DNA from: Ruminococcus sp.
Lineage (GTDB): Bacteria; Bacillota; Clostridia; Oscillospirales; Ruminococcaceae
Direction of reading: 5' to 3'
NCBI GenBank assembly: GCA_017472145.1
Contig: JAFUQX010000022.1
Span: 1-35,681 of the forward strand
DNA length: 35,681 nucleotides
Below, piece after piece: positions 7,395 through 15,800 of the stretch (the stretch's first letter is position 1; each line of letters opens with the position of its first letter). The notes under the pieces are model-generated. The model had not been told where the DNA came from and searched no databases. It saw nothing but the letters and a program-made list of their open reading frames with translations. Both the position numbers and the translations under genes were made by a program.

Positions 7395-8486
7395 ATGTCG
7401 TCGTTCTGGAACAATCGCATCACCTTTTCCATTTTTGGAGAATCCCACGGGCCGGCCATCGGTATCGTGATCGACAATCTCCCGCCGGGGGAATATATTG
7501 ACAAGGAGAAGCTGCTGCAATTCATGGCACGGCGTGCGCCCAGGAAGGACGGCACGACCACACCCAGAGGAGAAAAGGATCTGCCGGAGATCATGTCCGG
7601 TGTCCTGAACGACAGAACGACAGGAGCACCTCTTTGTGCGATGATCCAGAATACCGATACCCGTTCCAAGGACTACAGCGACCTGGCTCGTCTGCCCAGA
7701 CCTGGTCATGCAGACTATACAGGTGCGATGCGGTATCAGGGCTTCAATGATGTCCGGGGCGGCGGTCATTTCTCCGGCCGTCTGACAGCGCCCCTGTGCT
7801 TTGCCGGTGCTGTATGCGGTCAGATTCTGGAGCGCAGAGGGATTTATACAGGTGCTCATATTGCCTCCATTCACGGCATCAAGGACAGCATGTTCTCTCC
7901 CACTCAGGTGACCAAGGCTGATCTGCTGGCTGTACGGGAGAAGGCCTTCCCGGTTATTGATGACGTGCAGGGCGAGGCTATGCGTGCGGATATCCTGAAG
8001 GCCAGAGAGGGCGGCGAATCCCTGGGCGGTATTATTGAGTGTGCAGCTGTAAATGTGCCGGCCGGCATCGGCTCTCCCATGTTTGAGGGCCTGGAAAATT
8101 CCATGGCACAGCTGATCTTCGGCATTCCGGCGGTAAAGGGGCTGGAGTTCGGTGCAGGCTTTAAGGTGGCTGAAATGGTAGGCAGTCAGGATAACGACAC
8201 TTTCTATATTGATGAGAGCGGTCATGTAAAGACCAGGACCAACAACCACGGCGGTATTCTGGGCGGCATTTCTTCCGGCATGCCCATCACCCTGAATGTG
8301 GCCATCAAGCCCACAGCTTCCATCTCAAAGCCTCAGGAGACGGTGGATTTCCGTGCCAAGACCAATGAGATTCTGCAAATCAAGGGCAGACACGACCCAT
8401 GCATTGTGGCCAGAGCAGTGCCCTGCGTAGAGGCCGCAGTCAATATTGCCCTTCTCTCTCATATGATGAATTATCCGCATTTCTGA
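7395..8486 (+). CDS. aroC: chorismate synthase
   Basis: 363 residues. The family removes phosphate from 5-enolpyruvylshikimate-3-phosphate to give chorismate and needs reduced FMN. Signatures are SFWNNRITFSIFGESHGPAIG at the N-terminus, RPGHADYTGAMRYQGFNDVR and GGGHFSGRLTAPLCFAGA in the central part, and GGILGGISSGMPI near 275, with RHDPCIVARAVPCVEA close to the end. AGGAGG at 7381-7386 is eight bases before the ATG. A DUF4364-type gene follows 25 bases later and probably shares the transcript, which ends at the hairpin at 9130-9170. Confidence 0.97.
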   Translation: MSSFWNNRITFSIFGESHGPAIGIVIDNLPPGEYIDKEKLLQFMARRAPRKDGTTTPRGEKDLPEIMSGVLNDRTTGAPLCAMIQNTDTRSKDYSDLARLPRPGHADYTGAMRYQGFNDVRGGGHFSGRLTAPLCFAGAVCGQILERRGIYTGAHIASIHGIKDSMFSPTQVTKADLLAVREKAFPVIDDVQGEAMRADILKAREGGESLGGIIECAAVNVPAGIGSPMFEGLENSMAQLIFGIPAVKGLEFGAGFKVAEMVGSQDNDTFYIDESGHVKTRTNNHGGILGGISSGMPITLNVAIKPTASISKPQETVDFRAKTNEILQIKGRHDPCIVARAVPCVEAAVNIALLSHMMNYPHF

Positions 8487-8511
8487 AAGATGCTCCTGGG
8501 AGGTGACCTGG

Positions 8512-9111
8512 ATGCAGGATGAAAATCTGCTGAAGATGTCGGAAATGGCAACGCCGCCGGTTATGGAGACCTATACGGCTACCATTCTGATCTGCTATCT
8601 GCTCTATCGCATCGATCGTCCGATTGAGAAAACCCATCTGTATGATATTGCAGTGGGCGGTGATGTGATCAACTATTTTTTCTATCAGGATGCCATAGCC
8701 AATCTGGAGAAGAATGGCTCACTGAAGCACTGTGTCTCTCCCGAGGGCCGGGCGGCCTATACGCTGGGGGAAAAGGGCGTGGAATGTGCCAGGCAGCTCC
8801 GGAACTGCGTCAGCAAGGCCTATCGGGACAAGATGGTGTCCTGCGCTTTGCGGTACTTTGCCCGTATGAAGCGGGAGAGTGAAGTGAAGATTCAGTATAT
8901 TCCTCTGGAGCGTGGGTATTATGTTCATGTGCGGTGTCTGGATGTCCAGGCTGACCTGCTGGATATGAAGCTCTATGCCCCGGATCTGACCCAGGCCAAA
9001 TATCTGGGGGAGCAGATCATGCTCAATCCGGCCGGCTTCTATGGCAAAATTCTGGAAGCCGCCTTCTCCAACCGGGAAGCGCAGGATGAATTTGATTTGT
9101 CTGATAACTGA
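8512..9111 (+). CDS. DUF4364-like winged-helix protein
   Basis: 199 residues from the ATG at 8512. I choose it over the in-frame GTG at 8503 because that GTG lies inside the ribosome binding site GGGAGGTG. The N-terminal part (ICYLLYRIDRPIEKTHLYDIAVGGDVINYFFYQDAIANLEKNGSL) looks like a DNA-binding winged helix, and the rest (YIPLERGYYVHVRCLDVQADLLDMKLYAP) like the alpha/beta tail of the DUF4364 family, which occurs singly in many Clostridia. No signal peptide or membrane segment. Role unknown; a regulator is only an inference from the fold. It is cotranscribed with aroC and closed by a strong terminator. Confidence 0.8.
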   Translation: MQDENLLKMSEMATPPVMETYTATILICYLLYRIDRPIEKTHLYDIAVGGDVINYFFYQDAIANLEKNGSLKHCVSPEGRAAYTLGEKGVECARQLRNCVSKAYRDKMVSCALRYFARMKRESEVKIQYIPLERGYYVHVRCLDVQADLLDMKLYAPDLTQAKYLGEQIMLNPAGFYGKILEAAFSNREAQDEFDLSDN

Positions 9112-9129
9112 GAATATGCTTGTGAGCAG

Positions 9130-9170
9130 GCAGCACCGCTGATTTTCGGGAATGGCGGTGCTGCTTTTTT
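9130..9170 (+). terminator. intrinsic terminator of aroC operon
   Basis: Perfect 10-bp stem GCAGCACCGC (9130-9139) / GCGGTGCTGC (9155-9164) with a 15-base loop, followed by six T. Confidence 0.92.
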
Positions 9171-9245
9171 AGTTTGTGTACAATTGATTTGCAGTTTGAA
9201 TGCGAATTGTTAAAAATGCCCGAAATACTGCATTTTCAAAAAATC

Positions 9246-9291
9246 ACCCTGCGTAAGGTATTGCTTATGACCCTGCGTAATGATGTAAGAT
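9246..9291 (+). promoter_or_regulatory. merR promoter with 19-bp spacer and two operator half-repeats
   Basis: TTGCTT (9261-9266) and TAAGAT (9286-9291) are 19 bp apart, the long spacer typical of MerR-activated promoters. The sequence ACCCTGCGTAA occurs at 9246-9256, before the -35, and again at 9270-9280 inside the spacer, a 24-bp repeat period. The transcript would start near 9298, only a few bases before the ribosome binding site. Confidence 0.65.
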
Positions 9292-9314
9292 CGGGGTAGA
9301 AGGAGGTGAAAGCT

Positions 9315-10052
9315 ATGTCAAAATACACGACAGGAGAAATGGCAAAGCTCTGCGGCGTGTCAGTGCTAACTGTTCAGTATTATGATACGAGAGGGATCCT
9401 GATTCCCAGTGAACTGAGCGAAGGTGGCAGAAGAATCTATTCTGAGGATGATCTGCGGAAGATGAAGATCATCTGCTTCCTGAGAGGTCTGGATATGTCC
9501 ATTGACAATATCGGTGAGCTGCTGAAGGAGGAGAATCCCCAGAATGTGATCTCTATTCTATTAGAGCAGCAGGAGCAGTCGATCCGCAGTGAGATTACTG
9601 AACGTCAGGAAAAACTGGCTGCACTTACCGAGCTGAAAAAATTCGTAAATGGAACTGAGAATTTCTCCATTGAATCCATAGGTGACGTAGCTTATCAGAT
9701 GAATAACAAAAAGAAACTGAGAAAAATCAGGGGAATCATGCTTGGTGCAGGTATCATTATTGAGCTTATCGAGGTCTCTGCAATTGCGATCTGGATCGCT
9801 AAGGGCATATGGATGCCCTTTGTGCTGGGACTTTGTATTATGATACCTTTGGGTATATGGGCATCTATTTACTACATGGATCGTGTTGCCTATATCTGCC
9901 CTGAATGCCATGAGATATTCCAGCCGTCAAAGAAAGAGAATTTCTTTGCATATCATACGCCTACAACACGCAGGCTTACATGTTCCTGCTGCGGTCATAA
10001 AGGCTATTGTATAGAGGTGGCCGCACCGGAGGAAAAGGAGTCGCAGGCATGA
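9315..10052 (+). CDS. MerR-family regulator with membrane segments and C-terminal zinc ribbon
   Basis: 245 residues from the ATG at 9315; AGGAGGTGA (9301-9309) is its ribosome binding site, and the in-frame GTG at 9306 lies within that site. Residues 1-75 are a MerR winged helix (YTTGEMAKLCGVSVLTVQYYDTRG, GGRRIYSEDDLRKMKII). A dimerisation coiled coil follows (about 75-120). Two hydrophobic segments near 140-188 predict membrane anchoring, and the tail has four paired cysteines (CPEC and CSCC) with HTPTTRRLTC between, a zinc-ribbon pattern. Its stop overlaps the start of the protease gene (ATGA). The signal sensed is unknown; an envelope or metal cue is an inference from the topology. Confidence 0.85.
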   Translation: MSKYTTGEMAKLCGVSVLTVQYYDTRGILIPSELSEGGRRIYSEDDLRKMKIICFLRGLDMSIDNIGELLKEENPQNVISILLEQQEQSIRSEITERQEKLAALTELKKFVNGTENFSIESIGDVAYQMNNKKKLRKIRGIMLGAGIIIELIEVSAIAIWIAKGIWMPFVLGLCIMIPLGIWASIYYMDRVAYICPECHEIFQPSKKENFFAYHTPTTRRLTCSCCGHKGYCIEVAAPEEKESQA

Positions 10053-10804
10053 ACGCAACGATGAAAAAGGCACTTCTGTTCTGCCTGTTTCTGATTCCGG
10101 CTGCAGCGGCTGCGGGAATCTTTACAGCACTCTACCAGTTTGATGTATACGACCCTGCTGTACTGGAACAGATTCTTTCGCAGATAGGCGGAGAGGGCGC
10201 ACTGATCGTCATGACCGCTGTGCAGACAGTTATTTATGCTGTTATCTGCGGATTTTTCGGGTATATCATTGCGGAAAAGCTGGGACTGATGCGTTCTTTC
10301 CGGTTTGAGAAGGCAAAGCTGATCCCTGCACTTGTTATAACGCTTGTCGCCGGTATTCTCTTCAGTCTTGACTACTGGATCTCTGGTACAGCTGATCCTG
10401 CACTCAGAGAGGGTACAGCTGGCGGGCTTACACCGGAAGCGTTTCTTGCATCTGTTCTCTATGGCGGTATTATCGAGGAGGTCATGATGCGGCTGCTTCT
10501 CATGTCGCTGATTGCCCTTGTGATCTGGAAGATCTTCTTCCGGAAACAGGAGGTTGTGCCGACAGGCGTACTAATCGCAGCCAATCTTGCGGCAGCACTG
10601 CTCTTTGCGGCAGGACATCTTCCTTCATCGATCTTGATCTTCGGTGAATTGTCACCGCTTATTTTGATTCGCTGTTTCCTGCTGAACGGCGGCTTTGGTC
10701 TGGTATTCGGTTATCTTTATCGGAAATACGGCATTCAGTATGGAATGCTTGCCCATGCAGGCTGTCATGTGATCTCAAAGGTGATCTGGCTGATTTTTAT
10801 CTGA
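10049..10804 (+). CDS. CPBP-family intramembrane protease
   Basis: 251 residues from the ATG at 10049, which overlaps the merR stop by four bases and has AAGGAG eight bases upstream. Six to eight hydrophobic segments. The CPBP (Abi/CAAX protease-like) motifs are present: a glutamate pair and arginine in GGIIEEVMMRLLL near residue 152, the F-x-x-x-H motif in LLFAAGHLPS, and a late histidine pair in MLAHAGCHVISK. Family members cleave within membranes or act in bacteriocin self-immunity and signalling. The coupling to a membrane-bound MerR regulator suggests the pair responds to one cue; the substrate is unknown. Confidence 0.85.
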   Translation: MNATMKKALLFCLFLIPAAAAAGIFTALYQFDVYDPAVLEQILSQIGGEGALIVMTAVQTVIYAVICGFFGYIIAEKLGLMRSFRFEKAKLIPALVITLVAGILFSLDYWISGTADPALREGTAGGLTPEAFLASVLYGGIIEEVMMRLLLMSLIALVIWKIFFRKQEVVPTGVLIAANLAAALLFAAGHLPSSILIFGELSPLILIRCFLLNGGFGLVFGYLYRKYGIQYGMLAHAGCHVISKVIWLIFI

Positions 10805-10812
10805 GTAAAGGG

Positions 10813-10852
10813 AAAAGGCGTGCAAGCTAATGGCGGCTGTGTGCCTTTTTGC
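10813..10852 (+). terminator. probable terminator after CPBP gene
   Basis: AAAAGGC and GCCTTTTT arms enclose a 22-base interior with partial pairing, ending in a T-run near 10846-10850. Confidence 0.5.
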
Positions 10853-10935
10853 TGGGAGAAGACGGCAAAGTGCATAAAAAAGGCTTTTTTGAATTGTATG
10901 ATATAGACTAAAATTGCGGCATCTGGCAAAAATGA

Positions 10936-10964
10936 TTGCAATTTTTGGAGGAATGTGCTAAAAT
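10936..10964 (+). promoter_or_regulatory. promoter of the double-module dockerin gene
   Basis: TTGCAA (10936-10941), 17-bp spacer, TAAAAT (10959-10964), 52 bases before the ATG at 11017. Apart from the terminator at 10813 and this promoter, I see nothing else in 10805-11016. Confidence 0.65.
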
Positions 10965-11016
10965 AAACATGGCATATTTGAGCCGGATTATTATTTTTTT
11001 GGAAGGAGTCTATTAT

Positions 11017-12438
11017 ATGAAAATCAAGGAATTCAAGAACAAGGCCGTTGCGATCGTATCGGCGGCCGCACTGGCTGTAAGCGGCTTCGTTTGCACTACA
11101 TCTGCTTCTGCTTATGGCGTGGATAATGCACTGGAGGGTGCGGCTGGTCAGGTACTGGGCGCAGCTGGTCTGTACACAGTTTCTCCGAACCAGACCATCG
11201 TATACAGTGAGCTTCCGGCCACGGATAAGATGATCGGCTTCAGCTGGGCTGATTTTGGCATTGGAGCTGGTGAAACGATTGAGAAGGTTGAGATCAACAT
11301 TTCTGCAATCGGTTCTGAAATCGGCAAGTGGCAGGGTGCTTTTGGTACATCCACAAGCTCTGCTCCGGAATACTGGGCTCAGAGCGCAGATATGGAACAG
11401 ACCATCAGCGGCAAGTCCGGTTCGATTACATGGGAGCTGGATTCCTCTGTGGGAAGCATCGTGCAGACCCAGTACGGCGGTGAGCTGAAGTGGGGTATCT
11501 GGTGGATCGACTGCGGTACGATCGTAGTAGATTCCATCAATGTATACACAGATGCATACACAGGCGACAGCGGAAACAACAGCAATTCCGGGGACAGCAG
11601 CACAAGCGGCGGCGGCTACAAGATCACCCCGAATCAGACAGTCGTATACAGCGAGCTTCCGGCTACCGACAAGATGATCGGCTGGGAATGGGCTGAATTC
11701 GGCATCGGGGCCGGCGAGACCATTCAGAAGGTAGATATCAACATTTCTGCGATCGGCTCTGAAATCGGCAAGTGGCAGGGCGCATTTGGTTCTTCCACAA
11801 GCTCTGCTCCGGAATACTGGACACAGAGCAAGGATATGGAGCAGACCATCAGCGGCAAGTCCGGTACGATTTCATGGGAAATCGATTCTGCTACTGCTTC
11901 TATTATTCAGACCCAGTACGGCGGCGAGCTGAAGTGGGGTATCTGGTGGATCGACTGCGGTACATTTGTAATCGATTCCATCGTAGTGTACACAGACAAG
12001 AATGGTGAGGGTGCAACTACCACAACAACAACGACTACCACTACAACGACAACCACTACTACGACCACAACTAAGACAACCACTACGACAACCAAGACAA
12101 CCACTACAACAACCAAGACGACTACTACGACCACATCCACAACACCGAAGGCTACAACAACGACAACAACCACCACACCCAAGCCGGTTACCACAACTAC
12201 AACTACAAAGGATGATACACCGGCTACCGTTTCCACCTATGGTGATATCAATATGGACGGGGACGTGTCCATTCTGGATGTTATCCTGCTGAACAAGGGC
12301 GTGATCGGCAAGCTGAACCTGAACGCACAGCAGATGGCCAATGCAGACTGTGATGCAAACGGTACAGTTGATTCTTCTGACGTAACCGCTGTTATGGAAT
12401 ATCTGGTTGAGCTGATCGAGACTCTGCCGAAGAAGTAA
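11017..12438 (+). CDS. secreted dockerin protein with two tandem presumed CBMs, no enzyme domain
   Basis: 473 residues; the ATG at 11017 has GGAAGGAG eight bases upstream and begins a signal peptide ending near TTSASAYG. Two modules of about 127 residues follow (about 53-180 and 201-327), differing at only about 22 positions by my count. Each is rich in exposed-looking aromatics (SELPATDKMIG, WQGAFG, APEYW, LKWGIWWIDCGT) and reads as a beta-sandwich carbohydrate-binding module; it could belong to one of the CBM families defined in Ruminococcus, but I cannot assign one. A poly-Thr linker (about 330-405) leads to a dockerin with two canonical calcium loops (DINMDGDVSILD and DCDANGTVDSSD). No catalytic domain is present, so it probably serves as a cellulosomal targeting subunit. 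Confidence 0.85.
   Translation: MKIKEFKNKAVAIVSAAALAVSGFVCTTSASAYGVDNALEGAAGQVLGAAGLYTVSPNQTIVYSELPATDKMIGFSWADFGIGAGETIEKVEINISAIGSEIGKWQGAFGTSTSSAPEYWAQSADMEQTISGKSGSITWELDSSVGSIVQTQYGGELKWGIWWIDCGTIVVDSINVYTDAYTGDSGNNSNSGDSSTSGGGYKITPNQTVVYSELPATDKMIGWEWAEFGIGAGETIQKVDINISAIGSEIGKWQGAFGSSTSSAPEYWTQSKDMEQTISGKSGTISWEIDSATASIIQTQYGGELKWGIWWIDCGTFVIDSIVVYTDKNGEGATTTTTTTTTTTTTTTTTTTKTTTTTTKTTTTTTKTTTTTTSTTPKATTTTTTTTPKPVTTTTTTKDDTPATVSTYGDINMDGDVSILDVILLNKGVIGKLNLNAQQMANADCDANGTVDSSDVTAVMEYLVELIETLPKK
12019..12225 (+). repeat. poly-threonine linker tract
   Basis: Low-complexity ACN codon run coding for mostly Thr with scattered Lys, Ser and Pro. It uses mixed Thr codons, so it is selected as protein rather than being a pure DNA microsatellite. 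It joins the binding modules to the dockerin. Confidence 0.9.
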
Positions 12439-12474
12439 GAGATTTTTTAGATAACAGTTTCGATAATGTGAACA

Positions 12475-12506
12475 AATGCGGAAAGCCAGCTGGTTTTCCG
12501 CATTTT
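12475..12506 (+). terminator. terminator of the double-module dockerin gene
   Basis: ATGCGGAAA (12476-12484) pairs with TTTCCGCAT (12494-12502), with a CCAGCTGG-type inner dyad, followed by TTT. Confidence 0.75.
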
Positions 12507-12605
12507 GTATTGGTTCGGAGGGGAAAATCACGATCAGAAAACTGGCAAAAAGCACAAAAATGAGGCCACACTTTTAGAAAAAACTACTGAAAATCGGAAA
12601 ATTGC

Positions 12606-12634
12606 TTTACAAGAAATGGTGGTTATGGTATAAT
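12606..12634 (+). promoter_or_regulatory. promoter of the GH9 cellulase gene
   Basis: TTTACA (12606-12611), 17-bp spacer, TATAAT (12629-12634). The start would be near 12641, leaving an untranslated leader of about 165 bases. Confidence 0.8.
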
Positions 12635-12640
12635 AAGTGC

Positions 12641-12806
12641 AACGAGAAGATGACGAACAGCGCCGTTTGCAGAAGGGGGATATTCACCGGAAACAAACGG
12701 TTGTTTGAGCGTTGCATCTCTGTTTTCCCGGGAGGGGATTTCGTTAACAATGAAACGCCTGAAATGGTGTTTCGCAAATTTTTTACTTATTTAAGGAGGA
12801 TAACTT
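12641..12806 (+). promoter_or_regulatory. long structured 5' leader of the GH9 gene
   Basis: The leader holds a 7-bp stem CCGTTTG (12663-12669)/CAAACGG (12694-12700) and an 8-bp stem GAAACGCC (12752-12759)/GGTGTTTC (12766-12773), the latter followed five bases later by six T (12779-12784). It does not match riboswitch consensus sequences I know. AAGGAGG at 12793-12799 is the ribosome binding site. A reading frame from 12650 runs through the leader into the GH9 gene in another phase and is probably not used. Confidence 0.5.
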
Positions 12807-15800
12807 ATGCCAAAGAACAAACTGAGCAAGAGATTGCTCTCCGGCGTAATGGCAGCAGCTATGTCTGCTACTGCTCTTATGGCTGGTCTGACTTCCCTGA
12901 CAGCATATGCAGGCGAAGAGCTTGGTCACGGGGACTTCAACGACGGTGCAGGTCTGCCGTGGCATATCTGTGAATCCGCAACTGGTACAATGAAGTTCGA
13001 GATCACAGACGGCTGCTACAACATCCTGATCACCAACCCCGGTGGTCTGTCCAACGACGGTGAAGGCCGTTGGGACTGTCAGTTCCGTCACAGAGGTCTG
13101 ACGATCGAAGAGGGTCACACCTATCGTCTGACATATTCTGTATGGACCGATGACTCTGATGCTAGAATCTATTCCAAGCTCGGCGATATGACAAACGATG
13201 ACGCTGAAATGTGGCATGGTAACGGTACTCTGCTGAACCTGACCTACTCTCAGATCGAGGGCAAGTCTCAGGAAGAGATCGAGACTGCACTGAAGAGTGC
13301 ATCTCCGTCCGGTCAGACCATTGACTATGGTATGGGTTGGGATGACTGGAAGAACAAGCCGCTGACAGCAAACCAGTGGACAACATATGCTTACGAATTC
13401 CAGCCGCAGGGTTCTGCTAAGGGCGTAGGCGAGTGGACCTTCCACCTGGGCGGTACATCCGACTATAACAACTTCATCTGCGTACACGAGAACAAGGTTA
13501 TCAAGTTTGATAACATGGTTCTGCTGGATATGACAGACGATGCTTCCGACTGGATAGAAGAGCCGGTTTATATTCCGACAGGCATCGAAGTAAACCAGGT
13601 TGGTTACTTCACAAAGCTGGCGAAGAAGGCGACTCTGGTTCTCGACGGGGCTGATGCAACAGCAAAGACCTTCCAGATCAAGGACTCCAGCGGTGCTACT
13701 GTATACGAGGGTACAACGACTGGCGGCGACGTACTTTGCGATGCTTCCAACACATACAACCAGGTACTCGACTTCTCTGATTTCCAGACAGAAGGCTCTG
13801 GCTACACCATCACCTGTGATGGCAAGACTTCTCTGCCGTTCGATATCAACAACGATATCTATGGCGATCTGACATCTGAGGCTATGAACTACTTCTACCA
13901 GAACCGTTCTGGTGTAGATATCAAGGCTCAGTACATCGTTTCTGCAAACCCGAATGGTGAAAAGGCTACCGCTGAAGATCTGGCTCGTCCGGCTGGTCAC
14001 TCCAACGACGTAGCTTACATTCAGTCCAAGTGGGTTTACATCATTCCGAATGATGCAGCTGTTGAAACCAGCAATGGTTCTATCGATACAACCGGCGGTT
14101 GGTACGACGCTGGTGACCACGGTAAGTACGTTGTAAACGGTGGTGTTTCCATCTGGACTCTGCTGTCTCTGTATGACCGTGACGTAAACAAGGGCGACGT
14201 TTCTAAGTGGGATGACGCTTCTGGTACGATCACAATTCCGGAGAACGGCAATGGCCTGCCGGACCTCCTGGACGAAGTACAGATCGAAATCGACTTCTTC
14301 AAGACCATGCAGGATTCTGCTGATGGCATGGTTTACCACAAGATCCACGACTACAAGTGGACTGCTCTGGCCGTTTCTCCGGCTGATGCTACAGAGCTGA
14401 CCAACGCTGGTGAGCTGACTCGTATCGTTAAGCCGAAGACCTATGCAGCTACTCTGAACTTTGCAGCTGCTCTGGCTCAGTACTCCAGACTGATTCAGCC
14501 GTATGACGCATCTGAGGCTGAGGAGTGCCTGACACTGGCTAAGAAGGCTTATGATGCAGCTAAGTCCACCTATCAGCCGTATGTAAAGGTTCAGGATGAG
14601 CTGAAGGATCATACTTCTCTGTATGCTCCGCTGACCCAGAACAAGGGTGGTGGCCCGTACGGTGACACATGCGTAACTGACGAATTCTACTGGGCTGCTT
14701 GTGAGCTGTACATCACCTCCGGCGATGCAGCTTATAAGACAGATATGCTGTCCTATAATGATGATTCCGGTAAGTGCTTCTTCGTTCCGACTGCTCTGTA
14801 CGGCGGCGAGAACAACGGTTCTGCTGGTGCCTTCACATGGGGTACTGTAGGCGGTCTGGGTACTCTGTCCCTGTCCATCAATGCAGATGCAATGCTCGAA
14901 AAGGGCCTGCTGACAGCTGATGAAGTAACTGAGATCCAGAACAGCGTAAAGGCTGCTGCTGACTACTTCATCGAACTGGAGAACACATCTGACTTCGGTG
15001 TACCGTATGTTGGTCACGACTATGAGATCGACGTTTGGACACTGGCTAATGGTATGGAAAAGCGTACTCTGACCAATGGTTATGAGTGGGGCTCCAACTC
15101 CTTCGTTATGAACAACGCTATGGTAATGGGTCTGGCTTATGACATTGACAATGAGAAGCAGTATATCGATGGTGTATCCACCGCTATGGACTACATCATG
15201 GGTAGAAACGTTCTGGAACAGTCCTACGTAACTGGTTACGGTGAGCGTGAGCTGAAGTATCCGCACCACAGATGGTGGTCTTACCAGCTGGATAACACAT
15301 TCCCGTCTGCACCGAAGGGCGTTCTGTCCGGTGGTCCGAACTCTCAGATGCAGGACCCGATGATTCAGGGTAAGGGCTACAAGGCCGGCGAAATCGCTCC
15401 GATGGTTTGCTTCCTGGATAACGTAGAGGCTTGGTCTGTAAACGAGTGTACAATCAACTGGAACTCTCCGCTGGTATGGGTTGCTTCCTTCCTGGAAGAT
15501 GAAGCTCCGTATGCGGATGGTTCACAGACAACTACATCCAAGACAACCACTACAGGCGAGGATACAACAACCACAACTGTAACAACAACTGTTACAACTG
15601 ATTCTACTACCACTTCTGGTGACAGCACAGAGACTACTACTTCCAACGGTGATCCGATTGATGATGGTCTGATCGGCGATACCAACCTGGATGGCAAGGT
15701 ATCTCTGGTTGACGTTGTATATCTGAACAAGTACATTGCAGGTTCCATGAACTTCAATGATCAGCAGATGTACAATGCACAGTGTGTAGCAGATGCTGAA

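Noticed and set aside
9306-9314. GTG as start of the MerR gene
   Set aside because: It overlaps the Shine-Dalgarno site that serves the ATG at 9315; the conserved MerR N-terminus begins there.
12019-12225. Repeat tract considered as CRISPR or microsatellite
   Set aside because: It is in frame, codes for Thr with mixed codons and joins two protein domains; there are no spacers.
11907-12236. Minus-strand poly-valine frame
   Set aside because: It is the reverse complement of the Thr-linker codons, with no ribosome binding site.
12650-12973. Upstream overlapping ORF in the GH9 leader
   Set aside because: Only a weak ribosome binding site, and it runs into the GH9 signal peptide region in a different frame.
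12783-15269. 828-codon open frame on the minus strand across the GH9 gene
   Set aside because: It is the mirror of a strongly codon-biased gene (CTG, GCT, GTA). The plus strand has signal peptide, motifs and promoter; the antisense frame has no recognisable domain.
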